Source of the DNA: Castanea sativa
Lineage: Eukaryota; Streptophyta; Magnoliopsida; Fagales; Fagaceae
Assembly (NCBI RefSeq): GCF_040712315.1
Contig: NC_134017.1
Span: forward strand, 27,449,273 to 27,513,272
Length of the DNA: 64,000 nucleotides
Direction: 5' to 3'
Each line of letters opens with the position of its first letter. Positions within the stretch are counted from its first letter, which is position 1. The notes beneath the pieces were generated by a model. It did not search any database and was not told the DNA's origin. It worked only from the letters and a program-made list of their open reading frames with translations. Position numbers and translations under genes: made by a program. Positions 9,263 to 20,559 of the stretch are shown here, one piece after another.

Positions 9263-11660
9263 TTGACACTATTCATGCTCTCCTTCTCTTTGCCAAAGTT
9301 CCTGCTCCTTTTTGAGGTGAAGTTGTTCTTCATGTTGTTCATGCTATTAATCAGACCAAAATTGGGAATTAACCCAGTTTCCCAAACAATATAATTAGTA
9401 AGCATTGTTACAAAACTATATTTTTTACTAACATCTCGAGTCTAAAAGAGTCGATTTTGGGCCTAAAAATCGAGTATTTGAGGGTCAATTTTCATGGTTT
9501 AACCACGTCTGATGTGACATTTTTTCCACGTGGCATCCACCTGGAAATCGAGTATCTAAGACTCGATTTATAACCCTTTACAAAACAGATATAATGTTTT
9601 AAGCCCACCATTTACATCTTCTCATCAGAGAAGAAAGAGAGAGAAAAAAAAAAACCTAGAAACAGATAGGCGTGGGTGGCTTCAAATCGGCATGGGACCA
9701 TGGGTGGGTGGGTTTCAGGTCGGCGTGGGTGGCTTCAGCTTGGCATTGGCTGTGTGTGGTCGTGGGGCGTGGGTGGCCGTCGGTGCTTGTGGCTAGCCGT
9801 GGGTCGGGTTCAGATCGCTGTGGGTCGCCGTGGGTTGAAAAAGGTGAGTGGAATAGGTTTTGGTGGATTAGTTCTCTCCAACTTTGTTTTTTTTCAAAAT
9901 TTTTGGTTTAACCTCTCTTATGTGTTTTGAGTTTTTCTCTCTTTCTTCTCTGATGAGAAGGTGTAAATGTGTGTGCTTAAAACATTATACATGTTTTGTA
10001 AAGAGTTATAAATCAAGTCTTAGAGACTCGATTTTCAAGTGGACGCCACGTGAAAAAAATGTTATATCAGACGTGGTCAGACCATGAAAATCGACCCTCA
10101 AAAACTCGATTTTTAGCCCAAAATCGAGTATTTTAGACTCGAGATGTTAGTAAAAAATATAATTTTGTAACAGTGCCTACTAATTATATTGTTTGGGATA
10201 TTGGGTTAATTCCTAATTTTAGCCTTATTAATTGCATTCCCAGTCCTGTCATCCGAAATCAAACTCTATACGAGTGCTTTTTTGGGTCACCTCCAAACTA
10301 TCACCACCTTCGCTCCTTCTGCTTTGCTTGTTTTGTTCTTCTTCAGCCACATGAGCATAACAAACTTGAGCCTCGATCTAGATTTTGTTGTTTTCTTGGC
10401 TATGGCGAAACTCAAAAGGGGTATCGGTGTTATGATCCTGTCTTTCATCATCTTCGTATCTCACACAATGTTGTCTTTTGGGAACATTGCTCCTTTGTCG
10501 AGTTCTCTCACTTCCGTGCTTCCCTATCGACCTCCTTTGTCTTAGATCTTTTTTCAGATGAGCCACATATTCCTTCTATAGTTGCTCCTAATCCTTCTAT
10601 AGATTTCTCTGTCCAACCACCAGATATTTTTGATGCCTTTCCTAGATCACCCTCTAATGAACAGGTGGAAGACAAATAGGTCGAAGACAAGCCACCTAAC
10701 CTTGAGCTTGAGTCCCTTGCTCCTGCTCCATCTGAAGATCTTGCATAGGACATTCTACCTCATCACTCAACTCGGGTAAGATCCATTCCTACACATTTAC
10801 TTGACTATCATTGTTACATTGCCCTTGCTACACTACACAAGCCTCACACCTATCGTGAGGCCTCCACTGACCCTCTATGGCAAACTATAATGAAGGAGGA
10901 ACTTGATGCATTATCTTAAAAACATACTTGGGATTTGGTGACTCTCCCCCATGAGAAATCTGTGGTTGGTTGTAAGTGGATTTACAAGATCAAGACTCAC
11001 TTTGATGGATTCATTGAGCAAAATAAAGCTCGTTTTGTTGCAAAAGGTTTTACAGAGAAGTATGAAATTGATTATGAAGAAACCTTTGCTCCGGTTGCTT
11101 GAATCTCATTTGGTCGTGCCCTCTTAGCTGTTGCTGCTGCCAGTAAATGGGCCCTTTTTCAGATGGATGTCAAAAACGTCTTCCTTAATGGGAATCTAAG
11201 TGAAGAAGTTTATATGAAACCTCTTCCTGGTCTCTCTATTGAACCAAACAAGGTTTGTCACTTTCGACGTGCACTTTATGGCCTTAAACAAGCTCCACGA
11301 GCTTGGTTTGCCAAGTTCAGCTCTACCATCTCTCGATTGGGTTATGATTCTACCGTATTTCTTCGTCGTACTGACAAAGGCACTATTTTGCTTCTCCTAT
11401 ATGTGGATGATTTGATCATAACTGGTGATGACCTTAGTGGCATTCAAGAACTTAAGGATTTTCTCAGTTAGTAGTTTGAGATGAAAGATCTTGGATATCT
11501 CACTACTTCTTGGGTTTTGAAATCACTTATTCCACAGATGGTTTTTATATTACTTAGGCCAAGTATGCTTCTGAACTAATCTTGGATATCATCACCAAGA
11601 GAGAAGGAGATGGATTGCGATTTCTCAGTTACCAAACAGAGGGCTAATACTTGTTCTCAT
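9263..11660 (+). pseudogene. Ty1/copia polyprotein fragment (integrase to reverse transcriptase), interrupted
   Basis: Part A, 9263-9351, encodes the integrase piece containing ALLLFAKVPAPF. Part B, 10226-11660, resumes with PSPVIRNQTLYECFFGSPP, LRSFCFACFVLLQPHEH and GYRCYDPVFHHLRISHNVVF (integrase C-terminus). Reverse transcriptase follows: GCKWIYKIKT, ARFVAKGF, QMDVKNVFLNG, ALYGLKQAPRAWF and the catalytic YVDDLIITGDD near 11400. Parts A and B are split by the inverted-repeat element at 9352-10225. Several in-frame stops (10677, 10746, 10917, 11101, 11470) and a loss of frame after 11480 show it is dead. RNase H and both LTRs are not seen. Confidence 0.9.
9352..10225. mobile_element. DNA transposon with ~285-bp terminal inverted repeats, inserted in copia
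   Basis: The left arm (9352 to ~9640) and right arm (~9937 to 10225) are inverted copies at roughly 85-90% identity. Shared blocks include ggaattaaccca, aacatctcgagtctaaaa, aaaatcgagt and cttctcatcagagaag. Both sides are bounded by tattaat (9345-9351 and 10226-10232), a likely target duplication of at least 7 bases. The copia integrase frame is broken exactly here. The ~300-base core is GC-rich with repeated gtgggtggcttca words. Long arms and a short core suggest a Mutator-type or foldback element; no transposase. Confidence 0.8.
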
Positions 11661-12161
11661 ACTAATCTGTTGTATTGTGCCTGTTTCCTCTTTGATCTGC
11701 TAGTCTTTTTTTTTTTTAAATTGTAAATTGTTTTTGCTATTTTAATTTAAAAAGCTTTTCTATTTTTATTTTTTGTGAACTATATTAGTTGCTTGTAGTT
11801 GTAGATTTGTGCTTGGAGCTATATTTATTATTTGAATTTGTGTACTGTGCTACTTTGAACTTTGGATTTTACACAGCAATCCATATCGTGATTTTTTGTT
11901 CTATTTTTAGGGGCAAGGGAACAACGTCGTTTCCCTTGGCTGCCTTCCCCCCCCCCCCTTAAATAACAGTTTTTCATTTTTATTTTAAAAAAAGCCCAAA
12001 ACGGCGTTGTTTGGGTTAGTAAACGGAAAGAGTTAACAGAAGCCTAACAAAATACTTAATTGAAAATTTTGAAATTTAGAGGACTGAAATGACAAAACTG
12101 AAACATAGAGGATTGAAATGATAAAAGTTGAAACTTAAAGGATTAGTTTTGGATTTTAGCC
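11661..12161. other. non-coding stretch between copia fragment and Sirevirus
   Basis: A C-tract (about 11948-11957) and repeat-like phrasing around 12077-12155 (gactgaaatgacaaaactga, then a similar phrase). No gene seen. Confidence 0.4.
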
Positions 12162-12254
12162 TTAATAAATATATTTTATTTCTTGGGCTTATAAACTATG
12201 CAGACAATTTTTTTTTCTCATCAATTCATTAATCTCATAAGATATACATCAAGT
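12162..12254. repeat. 93-bp flank repeat, copy 1
   Basis: Matches 29145-29237 at 89 of 93 positions in the same orientation, ending in acatcaagt. Copy 1 runs directly into the 5' LTR at 12255; copy 2 lies downstream of the truncated 3' LTR. Confidence 0.9.
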
Positions 12255-13260
12255 TGTTAGGACATATGTGGATATTATTAGAGACATATGTTATGTATAT
12301 CGGCTAATCCTTTGATAAAACGCACTTTACTTGTAATTGGATAGATCTAGGATGGGTTTATTACTTCAAGGAACAAGGGTTCAAGTTTAGTATTGAAGCC
12401 ATGCAAATCTGTTCAAGAAACAAGTGAAAAAGTGTTGTTCATTAAAACTCGACAGATTCATATCCATCAAGGTTTAGTGCTGGTGCTCGACTGCAGCTCG
12501 ACAGACGTTGTATCTATTGAGGATTACGAAATTCAGATTTCCAGATATGATTTCACGCATATCCATGTGTATTTGTGTAGGGTTTCTTTTCTCACAACCC
12601 TAGACATATATAAGGATTATTATAAGGGCCATCAAAGGCGATGCAAAGTGATGCAACTCGATGCAACTCAATGCAAATTGATTGTGCATGAAAATTGTGA
12701 CCGGAGACAGGATTTGCCCTAGTTCATCATATTCTTTGTAGAAGTTGCTGCGTCTTTACGCCAAGGGTTTTGTAACCAAGGAGCTTCTTGATCTTCATCA
12801 TTAGATGAATTGAAGAACTTTGCAACTAACATCTTCCTCAAGTTGGTGTGTTAATCACATACTTGAATCCATGTATTAATTGGTTAGTCACGTACTGGAA
12901 GTCGTGCATTGAAAGAAGAGATTGTCACTACATTACAAGTCCAATTGGGTAATGGAGTAAGGGTTCAACTGTAGGTTGGTATTAGGTATTGAGATTCCTT
13001 TTACTTATAACCGCTTGTTTTGGTAATAGTGGATTCTCGAGAGTAGTGACCTTAAATTCACCTGATGGGGTTTTGCCTTGGTGGTTTTCCCCATTCATAA
13101 AAAAATCACCTGTGTCAAATTTATTTTTCGCTACATTTAACTTAGTTGGCGATTTGTTTGTGCTACCACGCTTATTGCATGTAATTGAAACTAATCAATT
13201 TCACTTGGCTAAATTAATTGATTAAGTTACAAAAGGGGTTAATACATTCTTAGCCTATCA
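12255..13260 (+). repeat. 5' LTR of the Sirevirus element
   Basis: Begins TGTTAGGACATATGTGG and ends CCTATCA, two bases before the primer-binding site. The first ~635 bases align with 27670-28329. It contains ctcgacag/ctcgactgcagctcgacag words that recur in an array at 25.1-25.4 kb. Confidence 0.9.
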
Positions 13261-13262
13261 AG

Positions 13263-13274
13263 TGGTATCAGAGT
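13263..13274 (+). other. primer-binding site, initiator tRNA-Met type
   Basis: TGGTATCAGAGT, complementary to the 3' end of plant initiator tRNA-Met, starting 2 bases after the 5' LTR. Confidence 0.9.
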
Positions 13275-13331
13275 GGGCACACTCTAATCAGGGTTAAGCT
13301 TTGTTATGTGATCCATTGACCCCTGTTTGTC

Positions 13332-15218
13332 ATGGATAGAGGACAGTCTCTAATTATACTTCCTTTATTTGATAGCACTAACTATGCATACTAGAAAGTA
13401 CGCATGAGAGCTTTCTTGCAGTCCTTAGATAAGAAAGTGTGGCAAGCTGTGGAGATTGACTGGACTAAGCCAAAGGAAGCATCGGTTGAATGGGATGATG
13501 CCAAAATCAAAGTGGGGAACTTCAACAGCAGAGCATTGAGTGCTTTATTCAGTGCAGTCACCAATGAGGAGTTCAAGAAGATATCCCTACCAAAACTACT
13601 AAGGAAGCATGAGCTATCCTCCAAACAACCTATGAAGGGACTAAGGCTGTCAAGGATTCAAAGTTTCAAAGGCTTACCACGAGATTTGAAGAGATTAAAA
13701 TGGAGGAGGATGAGTTGTTTGACAAGTTCTATGCCAAGCTAAAAGACATAGTTAACTCTGCCGTTAATCTTGGAGAAACTATTCCCAAACCCAAGGTTGT
13801 AAGAAAAGTGCTCAAATCTCTGCTGGGGAGATTCCATGCCAAGATTACTGCTATTGAAGAATCAAAGGACATTGACAAAATTCTTTTGACAGAGCTAGTT
13901 GGAAACTTGCAAACCTATGAATTGAGTTTGACTAGGATCGGGAAATCGAGCAAGAGTAAGAGCATGGCATTGAAGGCCAAAAGCAGTGATACCGATGAGT
14001 CTTCTGATGATGAAGATTCCAAGATGAAATCCTACATCACTAGGAAGTTCAAAAAGTTCATGAAGAATGCCAATGCAAAGGGATTTGATAAAGACCGAAA
14101 GCAATCCAGTTCTTCACAATTCAAGAGCCAAAACAGAGGAAAGAAGGATGCTAAGGATGACGATTAGTACACTGTTCCCTCTGGACCAAAGTGTTTCGGA
14201 TGTTAAGATTTTGGACATATGAAGCAAGAATGTCTAACATATCTCAAGACTTTTGGAAAAAGCAAGGCCCTTGCTGCTACCTTAAGTGACACCAAGCTTG
14301 AGGATGAATCAAATGACAATGATGACGAGGGAATTGTGAATGCCTTTACTGCCACAGTGAATCCTACTGAGGGGATTGTTGAAGAGGTAGATGAAGAAGA
14401 GTACTTGGTGGAGTCTAAGTTTGAGAAAATGAATGAACAAGATGACATCCATACAGCCTATGCTAAGTTGTACAAGGTTTTCGAAAAACATGAGAAACTT
14501 TATAGGCTGGCCACCAAGAAGCTGAGTGATATGGAGCTAGATCGAGAGAAGCTCTCTACCAAGTTTGATGAAGCAAATCAAACAATTGGAGTTTTGTAGT
14601 TCGAAAACAACTTCCTTGCTGGAAAGACAAAGAAGCTTGAAGCAGAACTGGTCCATGTTAGAGCTTAATTGGAGAGGACTTCCAAAGCAAAGCTCGATGA
14701 GATGCTAAGCTTTCAGAAAGCTGCTTCTGATAAAATCGGTTTAGAGTATGATTTCTCTTCTCCTAATATTGCCTTTCATAGTACTACTGTGTTTGTCTCA
14801 CCTGCTAATAATGTTAATTCTGAGAACAATGAATGTAAGATTGATATAGCTAGTGAGAACGTAGACAATGACAAATCTATTTTAGGTGCATCCCCTAAAC
14901 TTGACATCCAAGGACTAAAAGGTTAATAATAAACAGTCTTAATCGAAGAAACTGCATTTCTGACATCATTGTGGTGCTTCAAGGCATACTCGTCCAAATT
15001 GCTACAAGTGGCTAACCACTCAACAAAGCAACAGTATGATCTCGTCTAGAAACCAGAATCAGTTTTCATCCTCTTTTACTCCTCTTGGAGATCTTCTTAA
15101 GGCCCTCATGTTCCTTTCGAATTTGAACGCTTTCAACTCTTCTCTCTCACCACCGGATCAAAGGTTCGCTCAAAGGAAAGGTTCTTCCAAGGTGTGGAAA
15201 GAAAAATGTTCTAAGTGA
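13332..15218 (+). pseudogene. Sirevirus gag, broken
   Basis: Starts MDRGQSLIILPLFDSTNYAY. It continues through a UBN2-type gag body (RMRAFLQSLDKKVWQAVEID; EDELFDKFYAKLKDIVN; VVRKVLKSLLGRFHAKITAI), a basic/serine stretch, and a CCHC zinc knuckle CFGC-x-DFGHMKQEC near 14200 whose middle codon is a stop. A Glu-rich coiled-coil tail (KLEAELVHVRA; KLDEMLSFQKAASDK) and a final segment with MISSRNQNQFSSSFTPLGD follow. At least five stops (13391, 14165, 14204, 14597, 14666) and a frame change near 13590 inactivate it. Gag would form the virus-like particle and bind RNA. The coiled-coil tail is typical of Sireviruses. Confidence 0.85.
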
Positions 15219-15960
15219 TTTAGTCACTCTCTCTCTCCCCTTATGGTTTTTGCATTACTTGTGTGTTTTGCTTTCTTGTTTTTGAGTCAGTCTAGTTTTA
15301 TGCTTTTCTTTATTTAACATTTTTTTGTTTGTTTGTTTTTAGTTTTTGCTTTATTTTGTTTTTCATAAAAATAAAAAAAAATTGAAAAATTAGAAAAAAT
15401 ACAAAAATTGTGTGTTTTGTGTACTTTGGTACTTGTGTACCTTGGATGGCCATTGAAATAAAATTTTCTAAATTTTGCATCTTTTGTAGCTTAGATGAGC
15501 ATCTCAATACAGAATTAAGTGAGGTTTGTGGCTTGTGTGAGTGATAAGTAAGATTAAATAATCTCTTGTACTTAACATTCATATTACTGATGGGAATGAT
15601 TAAAAAATCCTAAGAGAAAGGTATAAATAACCATCTCACTACTAAAACCTGCCAATCATGTATAACATTTGTGTGCTTCAGCATAGCAAAATTGTGATGT
15701 TTGTGGCTTAACATAATTGGATATTTCTTTTCTCTCTCTCTTATATGTCCATGCATAATATGCTCAAAAAGAAAAAAAAATATGCAAAGAATATAAAAGT
15801 AAAAAGGATGAAGGTGCTTTTAAATATGGTTGCAAGCATGTTTCTAGAACATGTGGGAATTATAGGATGTACTTCAAAGGTGATAGTCTCCATCAAGTAG
15901 TTATGATTGTGTGTGACTTAACTTGATTTTCTCATATCTCAAATTGTATCTTGTCTGAGA
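15219..15960. other. Sirevirus internal non-coding sequence (probable)
   Basis: T- and A-rich sequence following gag, without recognisable integrase or reverse transcriptase on either strand. It is probably internal Sirevirus sequence, as it follows the gag frame without a visible boundary. Confidence 0.35.
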
Positions 15961-15984
15961 GAGGATAAGCCCGGTAGAATTTGG

Positions 15985-16216
15985 AAGGACTTCTACCTGT
16001 AATACATATGATTAAACAGTCTCTGCTTCTACCCACATCATCCCACTTGTACCTAATCCTTCCCCAGCCACCGACCAGCCACCCTCTCATCCTATGGTTA
16101 CTCAATCCAAGAACCATATCATCAAGCCCAAGAAGTTTACTGGTGGCAATATTCGGTATCCTCTTCCAAGTGCACTTCTTGCCGAATCTACTAATGCTAT
16201 CTCTTACTCTGATACC
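15985..16216 (+). pseudogene. copia polyprotein scrap (pre-reverse-transcriptase spacer)
   Basis: Plus-strand reading gives PSHPMVTQSKNHIIKPKKFT then YPLPSALLAEST. This is the familiar THPMxTRxKxxIxKPK motif between integrase and reverse transcriptase of plant copia elements. The opposite strand of the same bases lies just downstream of a primer-binding site belonging to the minus-strand LTR at 16217-16443. Confidence 0.7.
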
Positions 16217-16443
16217 ATGTAAACTCAATGAACTACTGAATATTTTCAGCCTTACCTGATATAGCAAAGACCTTTCCTTTATATAGAGTTGAACAGATTA
16301 CAAGAATTTGAAATATAAAAGAGTTTCAAATACAAACAACACTATCCTATTTTGAGTTTGAAAATACAAATAACTCTATCCTATCATAATCTGCAATTTG
16401 TATTTCGTATCACATTATTATAACTGGGCTCTTATCCTTAACA
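16217..16443 (-). repeat. short LTR (227 bp) with adjacent primer-binding site
   Basis: On the minus strand it begins TGTTAAGGATAAGAGCCC and ends GAGTTTACA, immediately followed (16216 downward) by TGGTATCAGAGTA, an initiator tRNA-Met primer-binding site. It contains TCTATATAAAGG as a TATA box. The small size suggests a TRIM or short copia LTR. No second LTR is found to the left. Confidence 0.75.
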
Positions 16444-16444
16444 A

Positions 16445-16789
16445 TCTATACTATATATAAGAGGATTCTCCCCTTTCAACTAAACTTTTTTGTAGTTCAA
16501 AAAAACCCTCATTAATGAAAGGTAATTTTATTTAGAAATAGGGTCATAAATATCAAATAACAAATTTCATTTTGAATTCAAATAGATAACTCCTAAAATT
16601 TAGAATTTTTTTCCCTTCACGTTCACAAAAGAAATTATAGTTACTGTTTATCTCTAAACTTTATCCTTTTTATTTTTTTGAAAAATAAAAAGTATATATT
16701 TTTAAATTATAATAGATGCAAATTATTAACCTTTATTTAAAAAAACAGAAGAGCCAATGAGCACGCTTGAGCGCGTGCTCAGAGGCTAG
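16445..16789 (+). mobile_element. Helitron, short non-autonomous, both ends visible
   Basis: Begins TCTATACTATATATAAGAGG preceded by A (16444), and ends CTAG followed by T (16790), so it sits between host A and T. The 3' hairpin gagcacgcttgagcgcgtgctc lies just before the CTAG. Its tail (agaagagcc ... gcgc) is shared with the Helitron ends at 1-163 and 59717. 345 bp, non-coding. It is inserted one base beyond the LTR at 16217-16443. Confidence 0.85.
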
Positions 16790-16798
16790 TTACTAATA

Positions 16799-17974
16799 GT
16801 CTGTTTGGCTTGAGCTTGCTCAGCTTTTAGCTTTTAATTTTTATATATAGTTTTTTAAAACTTCACATTTTCTCACTTTTTTTTTTTAGTACAAGTATAC
16901 TTTAGTACTTTCAGCAAAAATTTAGATAAGTTGTTCCCAAATGGATACAAAGCACCAAACCATAAATATATTTTCAATTAATTATTTATGGGAAAAATCA
17001 AATTTGCATTAATTTTTTTTTTTGATAGTTGGAGAGTGAAATTTAAAACGATAGACATCTCCATTAAAGATAGATGGGTTTTGAGGCTTAGTGTTTGTAT
17101 GAGAACAACTTATCTAGCTTTCTACTAATTTTTTTTTTTTTGCTTAAAATACTACAGATAAAAGGTAAAAATTAAATAAAGTATGTAGATGACTCACGTG
17201 AGACTCACAAATAGTAGAAAAATATACAAAAGTTAAATAAAATAAATAAGTGACTCGCGTGAGACTAGCAAATAGTAAGAAAAATAAGCAATAAGCTAAC
17301 TTATAATTTGATGTGGGATGAAAACACTCAACCCGTCCTTGGACGGTCACCACCTTCGCAGCCGTCCAGAAGTTATCCTCAAGACGAGAGTAACGGACAA
17401 GGACGTCTAGAGGGTGATAGCGAAGCTACATCCCTCGTCCATGGGATACGCACAGCCTACCTTATGAGGACTCGTCCATATAAAGATTGGTGGACTAGGA
17501 TATTACACTTAGAATTAACAGGCGTACTCGAGGAAGGAATTCCAGGACGAGGGTATCATACTTAGGAGAATCTCCGAATATAATGTGACAATCCCTTATC
17601 CCACGCATAACGGTCATGTACCCGTTGTGGAATAGAAGTGTAACTCCTAAACAGTTATGGCAGTTACGTTAAGCCTCCTTGAATCCAGGAGAGGTTCCTG
17701 TCTCAATAACCGTCTATAAGAACACTATATAAAGGCTGCTTCAGACAAGGCCAAGGTATGTTCAGTTTTTACTCCAAAAAAGTTGGAATTCGAATAACTT
17801 AGAGGAAAAAACTAACTTTGCCATCGGAGGATTTTTGGCCGGCAGCCCCGGTCGCCTTTGATACGCTTTTCTTTCTTTTTCAGGCCGTAGAAAGAACCAG
17901 TAGTCCTTTCAAGTCCGAAGCATCCAGCCTACTGATTTTCTTGGCATCATCATAATCCAATCCCAAATAGGCAC
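16799..17974. mobile_element. hAT-type MITE, split by a solo LTR
   Basis: The left end gtctgtttggctt and right end cccaaataggcac are imperfect inverted copies. Removing the LTR at 17309-17952 and its 5-base duplication joins ...aacttataat to ccaatcccaaat, giving a ~530-bp element. No clean 8-bp duplication found. Confidence 0.5.
17309..17952 (+). repeat. solo gypsy-type LTR
   Basis: Begins TGATGTGGGATG and ends GGCATCATCA. Flanking 5-base words taatt (17304-17308) and taatc (17953-17957) agree at 4 of 5. ctatataaaggct near 17728 is a TATA box. The 3' part (gccatcggaggatttttgg; gccggcagccccggtcgcc) is typical of plant gypsy LTRs. No internal retrotransposon sequence adjoins it. Confidence 0.8.
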
Positions 17975-18054
17975 TAAATTAGTAATTGGTGGAAGAAAAA
18001 GGCAGAGGTTTTTCTATAAGCCAAAATCAACTTGCTCTAATATCAGGTTAGAAA

Positions 18055-18532
18055 TGTGATAGACTGGGAGGAATGTAGGAGATTTTAGAGATTGAAAAGG
18101 AGAAACATGAGAGAGAGAACATGAATTATGTGGTTTGGCCAATGACCAACGTTTACGGATAAATATTTTAGTAACTATATCTTTGCTACTAGCATTGGCT
18201 TTTACAGAGAATCCAAAGTATGGTTTATATAGAATACAAATCTTATATTCTACTTTTTGTATTTTACTTTATACTCCACCAATCATGGTATATCACATGT
18301 TTAATTTTTTTTTTATTTCAATTATAAATTTTGGTTATTTTATAAAGAAAGACAAAAAAAAAAAAAATACATGACAAATTGTGATTAATGGTGCATAAAA
18401 TAGAACACAAAAAGTGAAACAAAATATTTGTATTCAATTTATATAGTAGAGAAACCTAGTAATCCAAGATTCGTATACTTGTTCTACAACTACATGAACC
18501 CACTACTGTTTTGGGCCTCTTGGGCTATCACA
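18055..18532 (-). repeat. copia-type LTR (478 bp), minus strand
   Basis: The ends form an 8-base inverted pair, TGTGATAG ... CTATCACA. On the minus strand, TGATATTAGAGC (18045-18034) follows about 9 bases after the LTR; it resembles a decayed initiator tRNA-Met primer site. Flanks differ, so this is not a clean solo LTR. An ~80-base internal remnant (17975-18054) adjoins it. Confidence 0.6.
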
Positions 18533-19690
18533 TATACTGAACTATATACCCATATCTTAAAATGATAGTAAAAGCAAAAGAAGATGGACCAAAAGGTATT
18601 TTTGCCTATATAACCATTAACCTTAGCCATAGCAGTATAAGGTTTTGCCGAGTTGCGGGTTCCTTAAGAGGACTAATGATTCTACACATTTATCTTTCCA
18701 CCTTATCAAAATCAAGACTTTACATTTATCTCTACCTCTTTCAGTCAAAAAAAAAAAAAAAGAAAAAACAAAGAAAAAAAAAGAGAGAAGACTTTACATT
18801 TATGTCAATACATTAATTAATTGTCAGGCATTAAATAGGGTAAATGCATTAATTATAATGTATTAATTATTCATGAATGGTGTATTAATTATTATATAAA
18901 AGGAATTTGACTAAATTATTGCTTTCATCCCTAAACTTTGCATGAAGTTTATTTTTTCGTCCTTAAATTTTTAAAAATTCATTTTTGGTTCTTAAACTTA
19001 AAAAAATTTGTTTTTCATCCCTAAACTTTTGAAAACACTTCAGTTTATGTCCTTTTGTCAACCACCATTAACCTTTACACTATGTGTCCTGACAGAATGC
19101 AAAGTTGATATATTCTTAGTATTTATTTAAAGATTTGATGTGGAACATATCATTAAAAAAATGATATGTGGCACAAAATAATTGGTCATTACTCATTACA
19201 ATTTTATGTAATCTTGGTTCTACAACTTTACAAAGAGAAACTTCATTTTCTCATAGTTTCTCACCAACCAAACACAAAAAGAAAGAAACCAAGCCCTAAT
19301 AGCGTTGTAGTTGCAGCTAGTTTTGATTTTTTTTTTTGGGTCACTAATTAACAAAGTCGTTGCGTTATTAGGGCAACAATATAATAAAATATGGGAAAGA
19401 TTAACGGATACTCTAACGACATTAGATTATGAAATATTTTTAAAAACTTTTTATGGAAAATGAAAAAAATAATTAAATAATTTTTTTTTTAATTTTTTAT
19501 ATTTTCTATAAAAATATAATTAATTTTTTTTTAAATAGTTATTAAGAAATTTTCTAACGACGTCTATTCACTGAAACCATAAAATATAAAGGGTTTGGCT
19601 TACCTCCAGTATTTTTTAAATAGGAATTTTCTTTTATTTTAATGAGAAACTGCCACATCACCCACTAACTAAATAAAATGTTGAGATTAG
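18533..19690. other. AT-rich non-coding stretch
   Basis: Repeated phrases of the type catccctaaacttt (18930-19045) are common at decayed TE borders. No gene seen. Confidence 0.4.
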
Positions 19691-19960
19691 GAATTACAAT
19701 GGGCTGGGTTTTTTCATACCCGGACTCGGCCCGTTTAATAAACGAATTTTTTGATGCCCGCCCACACTTGTCTTGTCGGGCCCTTTAGGCCCCATTTAGC
19801 CCTGCCAGATTTGGGCCTAATCTGCAGCCCTAATCGTGGCCCAACAAAAAAAAGATTTAATTAAAGCCCAAATTCATTTTTGCCTAGATTCAAGCCCTAT
19901 GATGTCCAAATTCAAGCCCATATAACGTGGCCCAAATGCCAAATCAGTCAAATCATAGGC

Positions 19961-20165
19961 TATTAATCATAAATTAATAAATCACCTATTAATTATAAAT
20001 GTATAAATCAATAAATCATAGCTAATATCATAAATCAATAAATCACCAGTTAATTATAAATCAATAAATCATAGCTAAGATCATAAATTAACAAATCACC
20101 GAGCTAAGATAACCATTTAATCATAAATCAATAAATCATAACTAAAATCACTGGCTAAACATAAA
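19961..20165. repeat. AT-rich degenerate tandem repeat near hAT end
   Basis: Several copies of ataaatcaataaatcatagc and variants, with spacing of roughly 60 bases. It lies just 3' of the hAT transposase remnant, where subterminal repeats are expected in hAT elements. Confidence 0.6.
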
Positions 20166-20559
20166 AATAAAATAAATTCAACAAGTTCAAGAAATAAGTA
20201 TCACAAGTCCAACAAGTCCAAGAAATGAAAAAGCTACAAAATAAATCTCATAAGTTTAGAATAATTACATACCAACAAGTTAATCCAACAAGTTTAAGAA
20301 ATTAAAAAGCTACTAAATTAATACAAAATGTCTAATCATCCATAGCTGTGACACAACTCACATCCTCTTCATTAGGCTCCCCATCATCGAGAATTGATTG
20401 AAATGTACAATCTCCCGACAACAAAAATGAATTAAAAAATGGAATAAGTTTTATCAAATTATAACTAGCAAATATAAAACTACAATTTTGATTTCATCTT
20501 ATAAATACAAATTAGTCAATTGCTAACCTTTGATTTCACTTCATTACCAATTCTGAGCA

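Noticed and set aside
9672..9930. Two overlapping Trp/Gly-rich frames in the core of the inverted-repeat element
   Set aside because: They arise from repeated gtgggtggcttca words in the transposon core, with no protein-like motifs.
17308..17565. 85-codon plus-strand frame
   Set aside because: Lies within the solo gypsy LTR; open by chance in GC-richer sequence.
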